Part shown: positions 15,213-16,152 of the stretch, piece by piece
How the letters are laid out: every line of letters starts with the position of its first letter
Numbering within the stretch: the stretch's first letter is position 1
Origin: JAPKZH01 sp964537875
GTDB taxonomy: Bacteria; Acidobacteriota; Aminicenantia; Aminicenantales; UBA4085
NCBI GenBank assembly: GCA_964537875.1
Contig: CAZIDN010000078.1
Location: 1-16,152, forward strand
Direction of reading: 5' to 3'
Length of the DNA: 16,152 nucleotides
Notes under the pieces: model-generated
Seen by the model: only the letters and a program-made list of their open reading frames with translations
Told to the model about the DNA's origin: nothing
Databases searched by the model: none
Translations under genes and position numbers: made by a program

Positions 15213-16152
15213 ATGAACAGGCGTGATTTCTTGAGGCAGACAAGCGCAACCGCCGTGGCCTCGCTCCTGCCGGCCCGGCTTCGCACCCCGGGGCGTTTCC
15301 CCCAACAAGACCCCCTTCTCCAACGCCTCTCCTCTCTCTCCGGGCAATATTATCCCTATGACCACGAATATTTCGAGGCCTCGGAACGCATCGTCTTCCT
15401 CAGCCCGAGTGAAGCCAGCCTCAACGTCATTCCCAAGGCCGGAATGAGCTTGGACCTCCGTTTGGTCAAGGCCAAGGACGGTCTGTCCATCGATGCCGGC
15501 TTTTCCAAGGGCTTTAGGGCCGTGGACGACAGCATTGATATTCCGCTCGTCGGCCTGCTCTGGCAGCCGGAGCTCGCCTACCGCCTGGAATACAGGGAGA
15601 GCGGGAAGGGCAGCTGGAAATCTACGCCCGAGCGGCGGGTTAAGACGCCGTTCTCTTATCGGCAAACCGGCGCCATGGAAATCATCCTCATCAGCGACGA
15701 CCATACCTATGACGACGCGGACATGGCCGGAAGGACCGTCGACAATCCCCTTCTCAGAGAGGCGCGGCTCAGCGGCGACTACATCAATATGTATTTGAAT
15801 GAGCTCAAATACGATCCGAATTTCATTCCCGACCCGACGGCCGATTCGGGAAAGATGATGAGCGGCTTCTGCCTGGCCTCGGCCGTCCATCAGGTCCTGA
15901 AGAACGAAAGGCCGGATTTCATTCTTTTGTTGGGCGATTCAACCGGCATCGGCGCCGGCTACAAATGGAAAGGATTGGGATTAAAAGATCCGAATTCCGG
16001 TCTGACGGAGCAGGATCTCGACGATTACGCTAAGCTTTTCTGGCTGCGGATGAGGAAAATGTTTTCCGCCTTGACGCCCCAGGTCCCCATCTATCTTGTC
16101 CAGGGCAACCATGACGGAGAATCGGGCTACGATGCGGCCCGAGTGCCCGCGA
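15213..16152 (+). CDS. Tat-exported metallophosphoesterase (calcineurin-like), 3' end beyond window
   Basis: The reading frame is open from ATG 15213 to the window edge (313 codons, incomplete). The N-terminus MNRRDFLRQTS is a twin-arginine signal (RRxFL) followed by a short apolar stretch and a Pro/Ala-rich end, so export in folded form with bound metal is expected. After about 130 residues of probable accessory domain, calcineurin-type metal motifs appear in order: DDH in ISDDHTYDD, GD in LLLGDSTG, and GNHDGE near the edge. The substrate could be a phosphomonoester, phosphodiester or nucleotide; this cannot be decided. There is no good ribosome site before the ATG. It is 36 nt after the methyltransferase gene on the same strand, but nothing in its sequence ties it to methyl transfer. 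Confidence 0.85.
   Translation, partial: MNRRDFLRQTSATAVASLLPARLRTPGRFPQQDPLLQRLSSLSGQYYPYDHEYFEASERIVFLSPSEASLNVIPKAGMSLDLRLVKAKDGLSIDAGFSKGFRAVDDSIDIPLVGLLWQPELAYRLEYRESGKGSWKSTPERRVKTPFSYRQTGAMEIILISDDHTYDDADMAGRTVDNPLLREARLSGDYINMYLNELKYDPNFIPDPTADSGKMMSGFCLASAVHQVLKNERPDFILLLGDSTGIGAGYKWKGLGLKDPNSGLTEQDLDDYAKLFWLRMRKMFSALTPQVPIYLVQGNHDGESGYDAARVPA

Noticed and set aside
1..16152. CRISPR arrays, insertion sequences, integrases or phage genes
   Set aside because: No regularly spaced repeats, transposase or recombinase motifs were seen.

Overview
The window is bacterial chromosomal DNA, moderately GC-rich in its genes (about 55-60% by eye) with clearly AT-richer intergenic stretches. Genes are tightly packed and mostly on the + strand. 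An anaerobic, deep-branching bacterium of the Acidobacteriota/Aminicenantota kind would fit the mix of a tig-clpP-clpX-lon cluster and a corrinoid methyl-transfer operon. That placement is inference only; nothing in the sequence is diagnostic.

Layout. (1) 14-5805: a tRNA-Leu(UAG), then the protein-quality cluster tig, clpP, clpX, lon, all +. A near-consensus promoter lies inside the 3' end of tig and could drive clpP-clpX-lon separately. (2) 5806-7319: rho with a leader that holds two small hairpins and an 11-codon leader ORF ending 3 nt before the rho start, closed by a strong intrinsic terminator. (3) 7320-9143: an AT-rich convergent gap, then parB and parA on the - strand (co-transcribed, overlapping). 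(4) 9144-9842: a roughly 700-bp non-coding region between divergent parA and the permease. It holds a 16-bp perfect palindrome inside the likely parA promoter, repeated GTTCT/GTTCTTW elements, a run of three hairpins and a textbook sigma-70 promoter. (5) 9843-15176: a + strand operon of APC-family permease, 2Fe-2S/ASKHA corrinoid-reactivating protein, B12-binding corrinoid protein and a non-pyrrolysine MttB-family methyltransferase. (6) 15213-end: a Tat-exported metallophosphoesterase cut by the window edge.

How they work together. Trigger factor receives nascent chains and ClpXP and Lon degrade failed or regulated proteins. Rho ends transcription. ParA/ParB form a DNA-segregation pair whose target site is probably in or near the noncoding region beside it. 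The last operon reads as a substrate-specific demethylation module: uptake by the permease, methyl transfer from an N-methylated substrate to the corrinoid protein by the MttB homologue, and rescue of oxidised corrinoid by the ASKHA protein. The second methyltransferase, which would pass the methyl to tetrahydrofolate, is not in the window.

Points most worth a second look: the methyl-transfer operon with its amino-acid-type permease and unknown substrate, the repeat-rich region next to parA, a Lon segment that looks scrambled by compensating frameshifts, an Ala in the otherwise conserved Asp-Glu-Arg motif of Rho, and the rho leader ORF.
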